Shown here one piece after another: positions 37,165-46,989 of a stretch of 64,000 bases of DNA. The position numbers and the translations under genes were made by a program. Numbering within the stretch: position 1 is the stretch's first letter; the number at the start of each line of letters is the position of its first letter. Origin of the DNA: Hepsetus odoe (lineage: Eukaryota; Chordata; Actinopteri; Characiformes; Hepsetidae); NCBI GenBank assembly GCA_017165825.1, contig CM029386.1, positions 12,358,682 through 12,422,681 on the forward strand. The letters are read 5' to 3'. The notes under the pieces are model-generated. The model ran no database searches and had not been told where the DNA came from. It worked only from the letters and a program-made list of their open reading frames with translations.

Positions 37165-40100
37165 GTTTGAATTTCTTTGTGATTTATCCTGCATTATCCT
37201 GCATTATAGACCCAATCAAGAAACCTGTAGGTTTTTTATGACCTTTTACAAAAGAAGTTTTTTCACAGTTTTGTTGAAAATGAAGACTCATATGTTCTCA
37301 CAATTTCATGTTCATGCTTCTATCCTGGCTGTTCACAGAGCTCAATTCATGCAATAACCAAATTTGTCCCATCCTGTCTGATGGGACAGCCAAATCTTTT
37401 CCCCAAAAAACCTAACATGTGCTCTCACACTCCTTAAACAGAAATTATTAAAATTTTCTTAAAAACAGAAGATCATTTGCATTGTAATTAACCTTTTGAC
37501 AGAAAATTACGTGAGATGTAATATGTTACATTTTTTAAATATCACTGAACATTTTTTGATACAATGTATCATGCTTAATATTTTAAATGTTTAAAACAGG
37601 ATTTCAGGTGGACATATAAATCCCTGTACTTACATCTAGTGGAGGGAGAGGCACTTTGCAGTCTGGCTCTGATCTCACTTTCTGCAAAAGAGGGCAAAAA
37701 TCAAATCAGTGCCTCCCTTCCAGCCCCACTTGAGCTTCAGAAATGCTTTGGGAGGATCTATGAGAGATTCTCTATGCACCTCTGGTATGTGTGCGCCCTC
37801 TGGTGGCCGCACTTGCAGCTGCTGAAGATGGAAAAGCAGAGAACACCAAACATATCAATACAATCATATCATAATAATATTATTACTTGTACATAGAATC
37901 AGAAAAAGACTTACTGTACTCCTTCCTTGTGTATTCAGGGGAAGAGTTGGCACTGGAGCTTCCTAACAAGAAAAGGAAAAAGATGCACCATATATAGAAT
38001 ATGTGTATTTAAAGTGTGCAAACTTTCCCTGTCATTTCCTTCTCTGTAAAAAAAAAATATGATGATGATTATTATTTACTTCAATTTGTATATTACTATA
38101 GAGCAACCAGATGAGGCTTTTACTTGTTTTGTTTTCATTTCGGGGCAGTGGTGGCCTAGTGGTTAGGGCATTGGCCCTGCATCAGAAGATTGTGGGTTTG
38201 ATTCCCTCACAAGTAGGTTGCCCTGAGGTACCCCTGAGCAAGGTACCATCCCTGTCACTGCTCCCTGGGTGCTTTCAATAGCTGCCCACTGCTGCACGGT
38301 GTTTGTGTGCATGGGTTAAAAGCAGAGGTCCAATTTCGTTGTGGTTCATGGTTTGCAGTGCTGTGACCTCGCAATGACAAGGGTTGTCACTTTCACTTTT
38401 TTTTCTTTCATATGTTCAGCCCTGAACTAAGCCTAGCATTAACATCAGTGTCACCTCAGTTAGAATCTTTTTATACACACATCTAAAACCACACTAATCA
38501 TTGTTGATTGTACACTTTTGAACTGTGGTCTGTCTATTATATCTCTTTTAAAGTCTCAAATGTTAAAGGTCAAAAAGGCCTTCTCACCCTCATATCCCCC
38601 AGAGCGCAAGGTCAGGCTGCTCTTCCTCTCAGCAGGGCTTGGCGAGTAGGTAAGGGATGAGGAACCACTCTTCATACCCCCTGAGGAAGAAGAGCTGAAC
38701 TTAGTCACTGTCAGAGAGCCGGAGCCCCCACCCACTAGCCCTGCAGATGAGGAGGTCATTTTCAGGGAACCTCCAGACATTCCGGCTGACTCTGCAGAGG
38801 GGCCGGTCACAACCCAAGAAGAAGAAGATGAGGAGGAGCGGGACTCAAAAGTGCCAGATGCACCTCCTCTTGAGGAACCTCCAACTGTGACAGTAGAGAT
38901 GCTGGTAGAACCACCAGCTGAGGTGCCAGAACTTCCTGCAGATCCACCTGATGTTGATCCTGAGACGGACTGGGAAGTAGTGGATGAGGTCACAGACGAG
39001 CTGTTACCTGCTTCACCGCTGACGGTATGGACTGAACTGCCACTCGAGGCTCCTAATGAGGATGCTTGAAGAAAGAAAAACAAATTAGCACTAACTTTGT
39101 TAAGGCATGCTGCACGATCCATGTTTCCAACATTTTTGTTCTTACCCTCACAAAATTGGTAGATGCAAAAAATAGATGGATGGACTACTGCTTGAAAGGT
39201 GTACAGGGGATCCTTTTCAGCAGATTGCTATCAGATATTCACATGATGGTGGTTACGAGTGTTTCAGACACAGAAGAATTTGACAAACATCAGAGGCACT
39301 TCAAGGTTGGAGATTATCCATAACTCAAAAAAATCCATCTGAAAGCAGCTCGGTGGTGAATGACCATTCCTGGAGGTTAAGACTAACTCCCTGCTCTGCA
39401 CGTTGTATCCATGCTTCTAATAGGCTCATCCAATTATTCAGCTAAATAACAAGCTTTTTTATGATCTGCATCATAAAATGTGCAAAGCAAAGAAACAACA
39501 CAATGTGTAGAGCAGATGCCCTTATGGACCTGGATGGGGAACCACTTGGAGGGTGGCTAATACACACCGTGCATCAACAGACTGGCTCTAATTGTACACT
39601 AGTTAAGTGGAGGTGTTTCTAATAAAAGGGGCCAGACATTGTACACTTTACAGTTATATCTTGCAGAATGGTCATGTACAGGAACATGTAAAATTATAGC
39701 TTTACCTATACATTGTGTCATTTTGTCCCCTGTGTTTTTTCAAACCTCAGAGAAAGTTAAATATGTAAAAATTTCGAATTATCACAATATTATATTTAGG
39801 AAGGTGTTTCTAATAAAGTGGCCCTTCATATTAGTACATTAAAGTTATACTAACAGACCGTTTATTTCATCATACGATATCAATCATCAAACATGAAGTT
39901 GCACTTACAGTTTATGACATAACTAGTGCTGCTACTGCTTCCTCCCCCGCTGCTCTGGGTGATGATCCTCTTCTCCAGCAGCACTGCTCCTCCAGAAGAA
40001 GATCCAGATCCAGAAGCAGAACCAGAACTGGAACTAGAGGTCACCACCCGCTGAGTGCTCGCTGAACTACTGTTGCCTTCTTATGGTGGAGAGAGAATAG

Positions 40101-41280
40101 CACTTAAAATGAGTCATTATGACTAGGAAGTGAAATAAAATCACATTAAAAGAAGCGTATAACCTGTGTAGGATATAATGATAACTCAGACTCACTTGGT
40201 GGAAGTGATGTCAGTCTTGTGCTGGTCACTGTCTCGGTAACTATAAAGAAAATCCAATGTTCTCATAAATGGCCTTTTTGGATGAGAGAATTCCTCCAGA
40301 ATCCAAATGAACCAATAAAATGACCAAAAAAACCCCAAAACTGCAAGAAAAGGTCCAATTAATGGAACCTTTATTCTGTAGGTGGTGCTTATTACAAAAA
40401 GAGACTAATTCATGGTTTGGAAAGGTCTCTTTGATGGGGGAAAAAATGGTAAAAATAACATATCATAACGTGCAATGATTAATATTATTACGATTGTAAT
40501 ATTTGTAGCGTATGTGGAGGACAGGGAGGACATCTGTGTCTATTTGCCTCATACACTGAGACCAATATGAGAGAGTCTGTAATTCCTGATCATTTCATTA
40601 ACAATCAGTTTCTGAGGCAGTTTTTCTAATGGTCATTTAAAGGCTTTCAGATAACTTTTGCATATTTTTTTCTGTTTATATCATTAAAATGCAAACAAGA
40701 AGACTTAAACACATGAGAATTGTTATCGGTTTATTAAGCTTGGGATTACTTAGTATCGGATCAAGTTAAATTCTGACCTACAAGGAGACAGGTGTCATAT
40801 ATCTGCAAAATAAACTTTAAGCAACTAAAATTGTAATATTTACAGTTTATGTAGCTTTTTTTCAAAATCTGATCTCTCCAAACCTATAATTTTACACACT
40901 GAAGCTATAATTTAGCAATCTGATCTTCCATAAAAATACAAAAGTCATTTTTCAATGTAACAAAACATTTTGAGCAACAATTAAAAACTTTTATTTCCAA
41001 ATCTGAGCTATAAAAACCTGTAAGTTTACATTTTCAGTTACAAGAGGTTATTAGAAAAGGAATAAGAGTGTTTTTTTTATTGCTAAGTGAGTTCTATATG
41101 ACCCGACTATTTTAAAGGATCATTCTGTCCATTTCATTAGATCACTTCTAAGCCACTTATTTGTTCAAGAGCAGTAAGATATTTTACTAGTTTACCCAAC
41201 ATTAATTTCCACTCACCTTTCCCTGAAGCTCCCAGTCCCCCCTCTGCGTTCACAATCTTGGTTGTGATTAAATTGTCCAT
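16738..41280 (-). CDS. col17a1: Collagen alpha-1(XVII) chain (BP180), complete coding region
   Basis: 54 coding exons phase cleanly from ATG (41278-41280) to TGA (16738-16740), giving 1491 residues; human COL17A1 has 1497. All internal junctions are phase 1, so every internal exon is individually skippable in frame. Order: Ser/Gly-rich cytoplasmic head (1-about 540), transmembrane segment (about 543-564), NC16A linker (565-649), then Gly-X-Y collagen with many interruptions. Hallmarks shared with mammals: VTETVTSTRLTSLPP near the N-terminus; SSSANSSPEYTRKEY; ELDDVKKLLKGSRS; TNTLPIPKKG; FMLLEKDNVPAKKESERLIM; CCTWWKWLLGLLL before the membrane; and a C-terminus GDAAYMSLRRKRRSSSVQ like the human GDQVYAGRRRRRSIAVKP. 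It is a trimeric type II transmembrane hemidesmosome protein linking keratin anchors (plectin, BP230, beta-4 integrin) to the basement membrane. Teleosts often carry two paralogues; which one this is cannot be decided here. Confidence 0.97.
18220..18346 (-). mobile_element. 5'-truncated short retroposon (tail only) with target duplication
   Basis: On the - strand it begins CTGCGATGGGCTGGCGACC and ends in (GGAT)n; no Pol III boxes remain. Flanked by ACAAGCAATCA at 18209-18219 and 18347-18357. Confidence 0.9.
18473..18740 (-). mobile_element. tRNA-derived SINE (long-tail family)
   Basis: Head GGGGCAGCGGTGGCCTAGCG at 18740; tail ends with GACAAGGGTTG-type repeats and GTGACTTTC-like sequence. 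Directly downstream of the tRNA-Arg on the same strand. Confidence 0.85.
18754..18826 (-). tRNA. tRNA-Arg (anticodon ACG)
   Basis: 73 nt on the - strand folds as a standard cloverleaf: acceptor GGGCCAG with CTGGCTC (one G:U), discriminator G, D-arm with A box TGGCGCAATGG, anticodon stem TCTGA/TCAGA around loop CTACGGA (anticodon ACG), and T-arm CTAGG-TTCGACT-CCTGG with B box GGTTCGACTCC. It matches the vertebrate tRNA-Arg-ACG sequence as I recall it, except for one C-to-T change in the T stem that leaves a G:U pair. It lies in the col17a1 intron between exons 20217-20375 and 18080-18133, same strand, directly beside a SINE. No TTTT terminator is seen just downstream, so it could be a silent copy. 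Confidence 0.85.
19680..19782 (+). mobile_element. 5'-truncated short retroposon with target duplication
   Basis: Begins within the CTTGTCCAGGGTG region of the family and ends GAAAATGAATGAA. Flanked by TGTTGTCTGAATA at 19667-19679 and 19783-19795. Confidence 0.88.
22125..22385 (-). mobile_element. tRNA-derived SINE (long-tail family)
   Basis: Reverse copy between col17a1 exons 22064-22111 and 22697-22777, with A box at the high-coordinate end and GTCACTTTCACTTTTTCAC at its 3' end. Confidence 0.85.
22697..29874 (-). CDS. col17a1: col17a1 exons 17-41: main collagenous region
   Basis: Exons (5' to 3'): 29848-29874, 29700-29726, 29308-29334, 29124-29186, 28608-28712, 28150-28212, 27939-28028, 27160-27195, 27031-27066, 26721-26783, 26345-26380, 26182-26253, 26010-26036, 25238-25273, 25068-25103, 24780-24863, 24607-24642, 24073-24156, 23926-23985, 23787-23837, 23635-23697, 23468-23503, 23370-23378, 23193-23234 and 22697-22777. 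Most lengths are multiples of 9 (27, 36, 63, 72, 90), the usual collagen pattern, and Gly-X-Y runs across the junctions. Interruptions include RVISA, VSVKIVESTKSEKQPVA, STSNTVSI and SFFPTP. These rod segments form the extracellular triple helix spanning the lamina lucida. All introns have GT donors on the - strand. Confidence 0.92.
22885..23090 (-). mobile_element. V-SINE-like element
   Basis: Reverse copy of the element at 3627, with CATTTAGCAGACGCTCTTAT at its low-coordinate end; in a col17a1 intron. Confidence 0.82.
25347..25570 (-). mobile_element. tRNA-derived SINE (long-tail family)
   Basis: Reverse copy in a col17a1 intron; same body as 22125-22385 with small deletions. Confidence 0.85.
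26413..26642 (-). mobile_element. tRNA-derived SINE (long-tail family), diverged
   Basis: Reverse copy in a col17a1 intron; the B-box and poly-CACT tail regions are still recognisable. Confidence 0.75.
26824..26860. repeat. (GAA)n microsatellite in a col17a1 intron
   Basis: About 12 GAA units on +, hence (UUC)n in the col17a1 pre-mRNA, upstream of exon 26721-26783. Confidence 0.9.
27705..27880 (+). mobile_element. Degraded SINE of the same superfamily
   Basis: Recognisable head GATTGGCCTAGTTGTTAGGG and B-box-like GGGTTTGAGTCCC; the 3' part is diverged. Confidence 0.6.
28277..28425. repeat. Interleaved inverted repeats A-B-A'-B'
   Basis: Arm A (28277-28311, starts CGAAGTTACACTGTTT) and A' (28371-28405) are perfect 35/35 reverse complements. 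Arm B (28343-28363, starts TTTGCCTGACTTCAGC) and B' (28405-28425) match at 20 of 21. A' and B' abut, whereas A and B are separated by 31 bp in the other order. Located in the col17a1 intron between exons 28150-28212 and 28608-28712. Confidence 0.9.
30113..30367 (-). CDS. col17a1: col17a1 NC16A juxtamembrane ectodomain exon
   Basis: A single 255-nt exon encodes 85 residues between membrane and first collagen triplet. It begins AKEVKALKSRVNDLEGG, a heptad-like segment matching human AEEVRKLKARVDELE, and ends with QLVQTELQSESVR directly before GERGEPGPK. In mammals this domain nucleates trimer folding, is cut by ADAM sheddases and is the main bullous pemphigoid epitope; the middle of the fish version is not recognisably conserved. 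The intron side of its acceptor is a 45-nt UG repeat (30379-30423 on +). Confidence 0.92.
30379..30423. repeat. (CA)n microsatellite beside the NC16A exon acceptor
   Basis: About 22 CA units on +, hence (UG)n in the col17a1 pre-mRNA, ending 11 nt before the NC16A exon edge at 30367. It takes the place of a normal polypyrimidine tract. Confidence 0.95.
30989..31120 (-). CDS. col17a1: col17a1 transmembrane exon
   Basis: Encodes IRKEDSGTTGLGFCSCCTWW, then KWLL and about 20 almost uninterrupted Leu/Phe/Gly residues, ending LGLITL. The Cys/Trp-rich juxtamembrane segment plus Leu-rich helix is the COL17A1 signal anchor, giving N-in/C-out (type II) topology. 132 nt, phase 1 at both ends. Membrane span about residues 543-564. 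Confidence 0.95.
31268..41280 (-). CDS. col17a1: col17a1 exons 1-14: cytoplasmic head
   Basis: Coding exons: 41217-41280, 40196-40240, 39909-40076, 38588-39064, 37915-37962, 37634-37681, 36975-37109, 36788-36883, 34474-34542, 33549-33623, 33190-33243, 32930-33094, 31381-31458 and 31268-31306. This is the N-terminal intracellular half, which in mammals binds plectin, BP230 and beta-4 integrin. Exon 38588-39064 (477 nt) is almost purely Ser/Gly/Thr, ends SPSPAERKSSLTLRSGGYE, and makes the fish head longer than the human one (transmembrane segment near residue 550 rather than 470). Exons 36788, 34474, 33549 and 33190 carry degenerate repeats of an N-N-L motif (LQNNL, MQNNL, VQKNI), as in the mammalian head. 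Exon 32930 has the strongly conserved KDYKFMLLEKDNVPAKKE block. Confidence 0.93.
32681..32905 (+). mobile_element. tRNA-derived SINE (long-tail family)
   Basis: Head CTGCGGTGGCCTAGTGGTTC, B box GGGTTCAATTCCC, tail through GCGTTTCACAATGACAAG. It ends about 25 bp from col17a1 exon 32930-33094. Confidence 0.85.
33709..33953 (+). mobile_element. tRNA-derived SINE (long-tail family)
   Basis: Head with CAGTGCCCTAGAGGTTAGGG, B box CTGTTCGAGTCCC, tail through CTCACAATGACAAGTTTCC; in a col17a1 intron. Confidence 0.82.
34860..35760 (-). mobile_element. Degraded mariner-like DNA transposon (antisense)
   Basis: Starts GTGATCAGCCATAGCATTTA, contains GTCAAAGTAACATCCACATG and CACCTTCTTCCACTGTTCCA, and ends near TGGCCCTTGTCAAAGTCACT, the same element as 6546-7600. 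Lies in the large col17a1 intron. Confidence 0.65.
35802..35998 (+). mobile_element. Full-length tRNA-derived SINE, short-tail family, with target duplication
   Basis: Same family as 4739-4982 with A and B boxes, slightly shortened in the middle and ending in GACTGACTA. Flanked by TAGATACTCTC at 35791-35801 and 35999-36009. It lies inside a col17a1 intron, next to a degraded mariner copy. Confidence 0.88.
36699..36779. repeat. (CT)n(CA)n compound microsatellite at a col17a1 donor
   Basis: CT repeat followed by CA repeat with a few AAA interruptions; in the transcript it reads (UG)n(AG)n starting about 8 nt after the donor of exon 36788-36883. Confidence 0.95.
37115..37160. repeat. (CA)n microsatellite beside a col17a1 acceptor
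   Basis: 23 CA units on +; in the transcript a (UG)n tract that ends 5 nt before exon 36975-37109 and forms the body of its 3' splice site. Confidence 0.95.
38143..38400 (+). mobile_element. tRNA-derived SINE (long-tail family), near full length
   Basis: Head GGGGCAGTGGTGGCCTAGTG, A box TGGCCTAGTGG, B box GGGTTTGATTCCC, 3' end GGTTGTCACTTTCAC. One of the best preserved copies. Confidence 0.88.
39150..39840. mobile_element. DNA-transposon-like remnant, family not assigned
   Basis: Contains two copies of AGGTGTTTCTAATAAA (near 39610 and 39800); the reverse complement of this end (TTTATTAGAAACACCTTG) occurs at about 12488-12505 in slk, next to another remnant. It fills most of the col17a1 intron between exons 38588-39064 and 39909-40076. 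Confidence 0.4.
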
Positions 41281-41612
41281 TCCATGTTCACTGTTTAAAA
41301 AGACCAATATCGACTTAAAACGGCAAATAAAAAACCTTCACCAAACTTTCCAAGTCAGGAGAGTTGATCAGAAATGTTATACTGAGTGTAAACACACAAA
41401 GGCGATCATCTCCAGCAGCAAACTTCTGGAAAAGAAGCCATCCATCTGCAGGCTGTTGAATTACATACATTATGGCACTAGCCGAAAGCCTCTATTTCTA
41501 AAAGGCACTGATTGGAGTCCACAAAACAACTTTCCTAACTAATCGGTGTAAAATATATTCTGTAAATATGCTTGTTTTATCATCAAGCTTGCTTACTGAA
41601 GTTCAAACTCAC

Positions 41613-41800
41613 CACTCTGGGCAGAGCTCAACTCCATCCTAAGCACCTGAAGTGCACTTGTTGAGTAAAGAAATCGAAGCATAACACACCCTATGAAACG
41701 ATTCTAACTATGGCATCAGGCATACTTAATATCTGGACACCGCAGGTTTCGACACGACTCCTCTCCTCAAGGCAGCAGCGACCTCCTTAGTTATCCTATA
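41613..41800 (-). other. col17a1: Probable non-coding first exon of col17a1
   Basis: On the - strand the start-codon exon has an acceptor (TTTAAACAG, exon 5' end at 41290), so transcription must begin further up. The first good donor upstream is CAGAGTG|GTGAGT with exon edge at 41613. The 5' boundary is a guess; no TATA box or clear initiator was identified. Confidence 0.35.
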
Positions 41801-42620
41801 CGGGACTCACTATTTGAACTGTATGCAATAAAACATTTCTTAATACACACCCTGTCTCGGAAACCTTACTAATCCATACACTCTGTAAAATTAAGGTTTT
41901 TTTTTTTTTTGGATTGGTGCCACTTTTGGTTCTCTACCTTTTATTTCATAAAAAAAAACTTTTGAAATTTCAAAGTGTGTAATGCGAAAGTCCTAAATGT
42001 ATGAGACATTCTGTTTAATCACTTTTTATGGAACGGTATTTTTAAGAGTGATACAATCACAAACAATTACTTAAGAAATTCTTCACAAAACATCTCGTTA
42101 GGAAAGCAGGAGAGTGTGATCGTTCTGATAAAAAAGCAACTTTGATTGTAGTGTTCACAGCACAGTTACAAAGATTTAAACTAAGCATTAGGACTAGTCA
42201 TAATCTCTAGATTTAAACGCCTCTGCTAGAGATGTATGCTGCCGCGACACCATTGGTCCCTTTGGAGAAGCAGGCACTTCCAAAATTCTTTTCAGATATT
42301 AAGGTTTCTAAATGCTTCTTGACTTGGAAGTCCAGGTTTAGGGAACTATTTTAATAATAAAGGTTTAACTGATATGATTTACTAGATTTGACTTAAGAAC
42401 ATATCTTTTCATTGTTGCTTGTAATTCTTACTTCAGGAAATGGTACAGAAAAATGAAATCATTTATTTGTAGTTCAACTGAATATTTCGACTTTCTGTGA
42501 TGCACAAAAGAGTAAACTTTGCCACGGCTTGCGGTGATTTTACTAAAGCCCATTTCAACATTTTTGGCACTGGGTTTTGCTGTTTAGACTTTTCTCTTTC
42601 TTCTTTGCTTTCTTTATACA

Positions 42621-43174
42621 TACAGTACTGTGCAAAAGTTTTAGGCAGGTGTGGAAAAAATGCTGTAAACAAAGAATGCTTTCAGAAATGGAAGTGTTGA
42701 TCATTTTTTTTCATCAATCAACAAAATGCAGTGAATGAACAAAAAAGAAATCTAAATCAAATCAATCTTTGGTGTGACCACCCTTTGCCTTCAAAACAGC
42801 ATCAGTTCTTCTAGGTACACTCGCGCACAGTTTTTGAAGGAACTCGGCTGGTAGGTTGTTCCAAACATCTTGGAGAACTAAGCACAGATCTTCTGTGGAT
42901 GTAGGCTTCCTCACATCCTTCTGTCTCTTCATGTAATCCAGACACACTGGATGATGTTGAGATCAGGGCTCTGTGGGGCCAGAAGAACTGATGCTGGTTT
43001 GAAGGCAAAAGGTAGTAACACCAAATATTGATCTGATTTAGATTTTTCTTTTGTTCGCTCACTTTGCATTTTGTAAATGGATAAAAATAAACAATCATTA
43101 TTTATATTTCTGAAAGCGTTCTTTGTTCACAGCATTTTTTCCACACCTGCCTAAAACCTTTGCACAGTACTGTA
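42621..43174. mobile_element. Tc1/mariner-type MITE with terminal inverted repeats
   Basis: Begins TACAGTACTGTGCAAAAGTT and ends with the near-perfect inverse (TTTGCACAGTACTGTA). The inverted ends extend about 75 bp (GCAGGTGTGGAAAAAATGCT / inverse). No transposase. A second copy is at 61658-62213. Confidence 0.85.
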
Positions 43175-44547
43175 AACTTATTTATTTATTTAAAGGCTAA
43201 TTTCGCAAAATGATTTCATTCTTTCTTTCTTACTTGTTTTGCTTTCCTTCTTTTAGGCACTTGTCCACAATTTGTTAACATAACAAGATGCTCCCACACT
43301 AATCTGTGTGAGTTTGTGTGTGTAAGCCCAGGGCTAGTTACTACAGGATGTTCCACAGTCTTTGAGCGTTGTGGTTTTTCTCATGTCATTGCTTAGAAAC
43401 AGTGATTAACGTTTTTAAGGTATAAATTACAGTGATACCTTACTGAGCTCTTGTCTTACTTACAAATCGCTCTTCGATTTGTTTTTTGAAAATGACACAT
43501 ATTCTCACATATTTCTGGTCTACCGCTCAGTTTTATGTAATCCCTTCTCTGCTATGAGGTCTTGATCTTTTTCTAAGATGAATTAAATCCTTAACCTGTA
43601 CCTCAACTGCAAAGTTCTTCCAGGACATGCATTTCTCTGTGATTAGAGAAGATAGTTGTTAAATGTTAGATGGCGAAACTCCTTCCCACATAATATCATG
43701 TGACTATTTATCTTCTTTTTCCAAGACATGTCCTTTATTTGGAGTATAAAAAAATGCCGGGCTGAGATTTCTAAATACCTTAAATGGTTTGCTCTCATGC
43801 TGGGAATTGCTTTTTGAAGCGGCCTATGCGGTTCTATAGTTGTAGTTAACTTCCCTTATATCTGGCTGCCATATGATAACTGATGGTATACAATCAATAA
43901 CAGCTGACAGTAATTTAAATGTGTTTCTTAGAAAGAAAAAAAAAATCCACCTAACACATTAATGATACAACCAATGGGCAGGTGCATCAACTTGTACCAT
44001 AAGTGTGCTGAAAGTGCATCTACAGTTTTTCCTGCTCTTCTGTAAAAACACGATCTGCAATAATTCACTGTAGGCTGCACACACAGTCTCTTGCCTCAAT
44101 ATTGATGCAGAAAACTTGTATCAGAAGCTCTATAAGCCAAGTACAAGAGAGGAATCCTAAGATGACCTCGCGAGTAAAAAATGATATACAACAACAGCAT
44201 TAACAGAAACAGCAGCAGTAATGTTTTTACCACAAGTGTCCCATGGGGTAAGTTATAAAGAAATACTTATCCCTCACAATTAAATCAAAATGAAGCTTAT
44301 CCAATAAAGAAGAGGTTCTGAACAAAACAGGTTCGTCTTTACACTTGAAGGCTTTGAATGCATATAATATATCTGCAGAATTCAGTCTCTCGGTTTGCCA
44401 AAATGTGCAGGTTAATATGTTGTGGTGACATACATTCATGAGACACTGAGAAATACTTCTTTATGCATTACAGGCAGAAGGTAGTCCACTAGTGGGCACA
44501 TACATGGTCTTCATTGAACCAAATCTCATTATGCAAGTCTGTGATCA

Positions 44548-44648
44548 TCAGCACATCAGCATATGTGATGCTGCACTTATTAAAGGGTGCAAGTAGCGGC
44601 AGTAGAGGAACGCGGCCACTGCTAATAAACCAGCAATGATGAGTGTTG
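44548..44648 (-). other. Weak candidate terminal exon with a transmembrane helix
   Basis: On the - strand a good acceptor (TATTTCTTGTTTAG) is followed by an open stretch encoding TLIIAGLLAVAAFLYCRYLH and a short tail, ending in tandem TGA TGA. The composition is that of a C-terminal membrane anchor. No upstream exon with matching phase could be confirmed (the nearest open block, 44774-44970, exits in the wrong phase) and I recognise no family. It may be chance. Confidence 0.2.
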
Positions 44649-46195
44649 CTAAACAAGAAATACATTAAGGAGAAAGATTGATTACAAAGCTACATTAATT
44701 TGATCTACTATTCACTTAATAATACTTACTATCTTAATAACAATGAACCTGACACTAGGAAGTTATATGCAGTAATCACTCACCTGTTTTCTCTTTATGG
44801 AGAAATGGGTTACGCTGGCTCCTGCGCAGTGTTTGAAAGCAGAGCAATGGAAACTGATTATATTTACGGCCAGGTCAGGGTGACTAATCTGCGGGCAGGT
44901 ATGCAGAGTGTTTGTAAGAATTCTGCAGGACCCACTGTACAGCAGTTTTTCTGACTCAAAGTTTGTACCTGCAAGTTTGAACAAGATGAGGGGCTGAAAC
45001 TTGCTCCATATGAAGGGCACATATAGTTAGGAGAAAATAGACCCTCAGGGCAAGTTCATTTGGAAGAGAGCACGAGGGAGGCGAAAAACACAGTCCTCCT
45101 GGTTAGGGAATTAGCTGAAAGATGGATTGGGGTAATATGACGGCATCAATCATGACCCAAAATGATCTGCAAAATAAAATATTTGTTTCACTACATGGTT
45201 TTCAACAAAGACCCCTTCCCTGAAAAGCTATTGATTCAAATAATCAAGATTTAGACTGAGATAACTTTATGTAGTACACACTACTACCTGATGTTATTTG
45301 ATGGATTATGAAAACGATCTGTCGAACAATGCTGCAGAAGAACTCTTAACCATGTATCCAATCCATCATTCAGGACCCTTGTGGACAAAACTCAAGGACT
45401 CAGAAAAATTGTTTTTTAAGTTAATAATTTGCCCTCATGAGATTCTAAATGGCCTCTGAAAGGTTGAATACTTTGGCTCGCTGAAAGTGCTGCATTTCTA
45501 CAGCATTCACCATAAAGACATTCTAAAACGATGACCACAGTCAGAGTTGCCAGTAAATTCGACTACTTTAGCACTGGTGGGAAATTCTCCACCTATTCTC
45601 AGCTGGATTAAAAAAATCATAATGTCCCTCTAAATTCCTCATGGAGCATCCAAAAGGTTCTTTTTTGTCATCAAATCATAATGTAACAAACTCTCACCTC
45701 TTTGAGGTTTAAGTGCATTTCACTGAATAAACAAACAGCCAAGAGCAAACAGCCATACTGGCCTGTAGTGTTCATATAAGTGCTAAATTATAATAAAAAA
45801 TTTAAAAAAAACAACTAAAATCAAATGTTAAAGAAAATGGAAACTATTATACAAATTCATTTTATTGAAATTATACAAACTCTTATTTATCAAATATTGT
45901 TTATATTGAAAATGAACATGCTCAGAGAGGGAGGTTTGACTGTTAAAAAAAAGAAGTTAAAACAAAGTTTGTATGACTGTTACAAATGTATTTATTTCAG
46001 TGGCTTACATAATGATTTAATTAATTACATAATTAAAATACTGAACATGAGGGAATTTCATCAGATGTTTTGTGTTGTGTCTAACAAGAAACCATAACCG
46101 TGTTAAACCACAGAGAACAAGGTTTATGGGTTTATTTGAAACAACTAATTATTTTACAGTGTAGTTATCTTCAGTTTAAGTCGTTGAGATCTCAC

Positions 46196-46196
<1 letters not shown>

Positions 46197-46228
<32 letters not shown>

Positions 46229-46258
46229 GCCACACACGCACACACACCCACACACATG
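46197..46258. repeat. (CA)n microsatellite, imperfect
   Basis: CA repeat interrupted by CATGGC and single-base changes, in the intergenic region. Confidence 0.9.
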
Positions 46259-46989
46259 CACCCACTACATGAAACCATAAATACACTTTTAAAAAATCCA
46301 TCTTACATTCATTTTAGATGACTAACTCCAATTCTTTTGCCTATTTTTAGCCAGCAGGCATATTAATATTAATATGGAGATGAAACCCTTGATAAGTGGT
46401 GTTTCTCAGTGACTCACTGAGTCCCTGCTGTTATGAAATATGTCATGATTTCTCAGTGATAGTCATGAATCACATTTATTTCCATTTTAACACATAGGCA
46501 GGCATATCTAATACACCCATTGTGAGATTTTCAAAAACAAAATTAAATGTAAACGTCAGAGATCTCCTATCAAGAAAAGGTCATTAATTTTTTTATGTTG
46601 AAAGAAAACCTATATCTCACAGAAAATATACAAAAACCTCTTAAGACACTGAGTATAATATCAATTATGGAAGTATTGAATGTGTCCACTCTTTAACACC
46701 GGATACTTTTGAATACTTGACATTTGACATTGTTGTAAACTTCCAATCTTCCAATCCAAACCCAACTACTGTGCTTGTATTAGTTTGAGAAGATGTGATG
46801 GATCTTCAGTTGACTTGGGGAGAAATATGTGCTGGCCTTCAATGTCTTAGCATTGGTAGTAATGAGATCTAGCTCAAACTGGACATGACTAAATGGGGAC
46901 AATCCAAATAAGGAAAAACAAAAACAAAAAAACAAGTGAAAGTGAAGGAAAAAGTGTTTCTGTTCAAGCTGTTCAAATGTTACTTAGAA

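Noticed and set aside
36655..37194. Open frames with HTHTHT or VCVCVC strings
   Set aside because: Translation of CA/GT microsatellites; the real coding here is the col17a1 exons on the - strand.
44763..45020. 85-codon open frame on the - strand with splice-like edges (GTACAAACTTTG ... AAACAG|GTGAGT)
   Set aside because: Composition looks random, no family is recognised, and its exit phase does not fit the candidate exon at 44548-44648.
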